From the NCBI GenBank assembly GCA_030544215.1, contig JARZZO010000006.1, positions 51,064,501 to 51,128,500 on the forward strand: a DNA stretch of 64,000 nt, read 5' to 3'. Positions 63,617-64,000 of the stretch are shown piece by piece (the first letter of the stretch is position 1; each line of letters opens with the position of its first letter). The notes below the pieces were generated by a model that did not search any database, was not told where the DNA came from, and worked only from the letters and a program-made list of their open reading frames with translations. The position numbers and the translations under genes were made by a program. This DNA comes from Zantedeschia hybrid cultivar. Its lineage: Eukaryota > Streptophyta > Magnoliopsida > Alismatales > Araceae.

Positions 63617-64000
63617 AGCCTCACGCGACCAAGTGGGATCTTGATGCTTTATCCTAGACCCTTCATACTCCCAGTATTGTTCTCTGCAAACTATTACGGG
63701 CTCCAAGTTTTTGATCAAAGTGTTGACCTTTCCTTGAGAACTGGAGGAATATTGAACCACTTGATGAGATGGTAACGGGTCTTTCACAATTCCCAATTCC
63801 TTCTTAGCCTTCAAAGCATCAATAGCTTTTCTCATGTCCTCCCAGTTTATCCGACCTTCATCATTCAAGTCATACACCCAATCCCTGAAGGTGAAGCAAT
63901 TGTAGATTGTGTGTCCCGTGATCCTATAGTAGGGGCAATACCTGGACGTGTCTGTATTGCGCGGAACACCTTCTCTTTGAGGTGGGAGTTGAATGGCGTT
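63617..64000 (-). pseudogene. T3 gag fragment with zinc knuckle, partial at window edge
   Basis: The - strand frame is open from the window edge. It has a knuckle-like YCPYYRITGHTIYNC (Cys, Tyr in place of the second Cys, His, Cys), then FTFRDWVYDLNDEG and a Lys-rich helical section. The frame continues across G2 into 61209. This matches the gag C-terminus of Tat-type elements; a host gene is unlikely. The start lies outside the window. Confidence 0.65.

Overview
This is a gene-poor, transposon-saturated piece of a flowering-plant nuclear genome. The evidence is nested Ty1/Copia and Ty3/Gypsy LTR retrotransposons with plant-type primer-binding sites (TGGTATCAGAGC for Copia and the chromovirus; TGGCGCCGTTGCCGGGGA for the Athila element). 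I found no ordinary host gene, no rRNA or tRNA gene and no CRISPR. The species cannot be fixed from the sequence.

Layout (element names are mine). T1 (1-12347, +) is the 3' part of a Tat/Ogre-like Gypsy element: an antisense, intron-containing plant-mobile-domain (PMD) gene, 81-bp repeats, a polypurine tract and a ~5-kb LTR rich in palindromes. C1 (12348-18157, -) is a Copia element cut by T1. C2 (18158-19673, +) is an older Copia LTR and leader fragment that C1 entered. T2 (19674-19887 and 47275-50236, +) is a Retand-like Tat element split by later insertions. G1 (19888-29206, +) is a Tekay/Del-like chromovirus with two 2283-bp LTRs and the target duplication CCCAT. C3 (29213-47269, +) is a degraded Copia element with duplication CCATC. 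It is split by C4 (33815-42607, +), a Copia element with two 1552-bp LTRs and duplication CTGGG. A1 (50237-60771, +) is an Athila-like element whose 5' LTR has lost its first ~1.1 kb. T3 (60772-61209 and 63617-64000, -) is a Tat-like gag/protease fragment, interrupted by G2 (61215-63611), a solo LTR related to G1 with duplication CCTTT.

Relative ages from nesting: C2 is older than C1, which is older than T1; C2 is older than T2, which is older than G1 and C3; C3 is older than C4; T3 is older than G2 and A1. All protein-coding modules are broken by stops, frameshifts or deletions. G1 is unusual in having nine stops but an otherwise uninterrupted frame.

The most interesting material is in the non-coding parts. 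The Copia LTRs and leaders carry several hairpins that occur at homologous positions in C1-C4. In these the loop stays the same while both arms of the stem change in a complementary way. The leader upstream of gag has a four-hairpin array with a shared loop, different stems, and spacing conserved between C1, C3 and C4, although C3 uses a different loop sequence in all copies. Similar constant-loop hairpins appear in the chromovirus LTRs and in the Athila 3' region. This looks like structured RNA in plant LTR retrotransposons that standard annotation does not name. The second notable item is the spliced antisense PMD gene, whose upstream repeats share an 11-base word with the palindromes of the T1 LTR.
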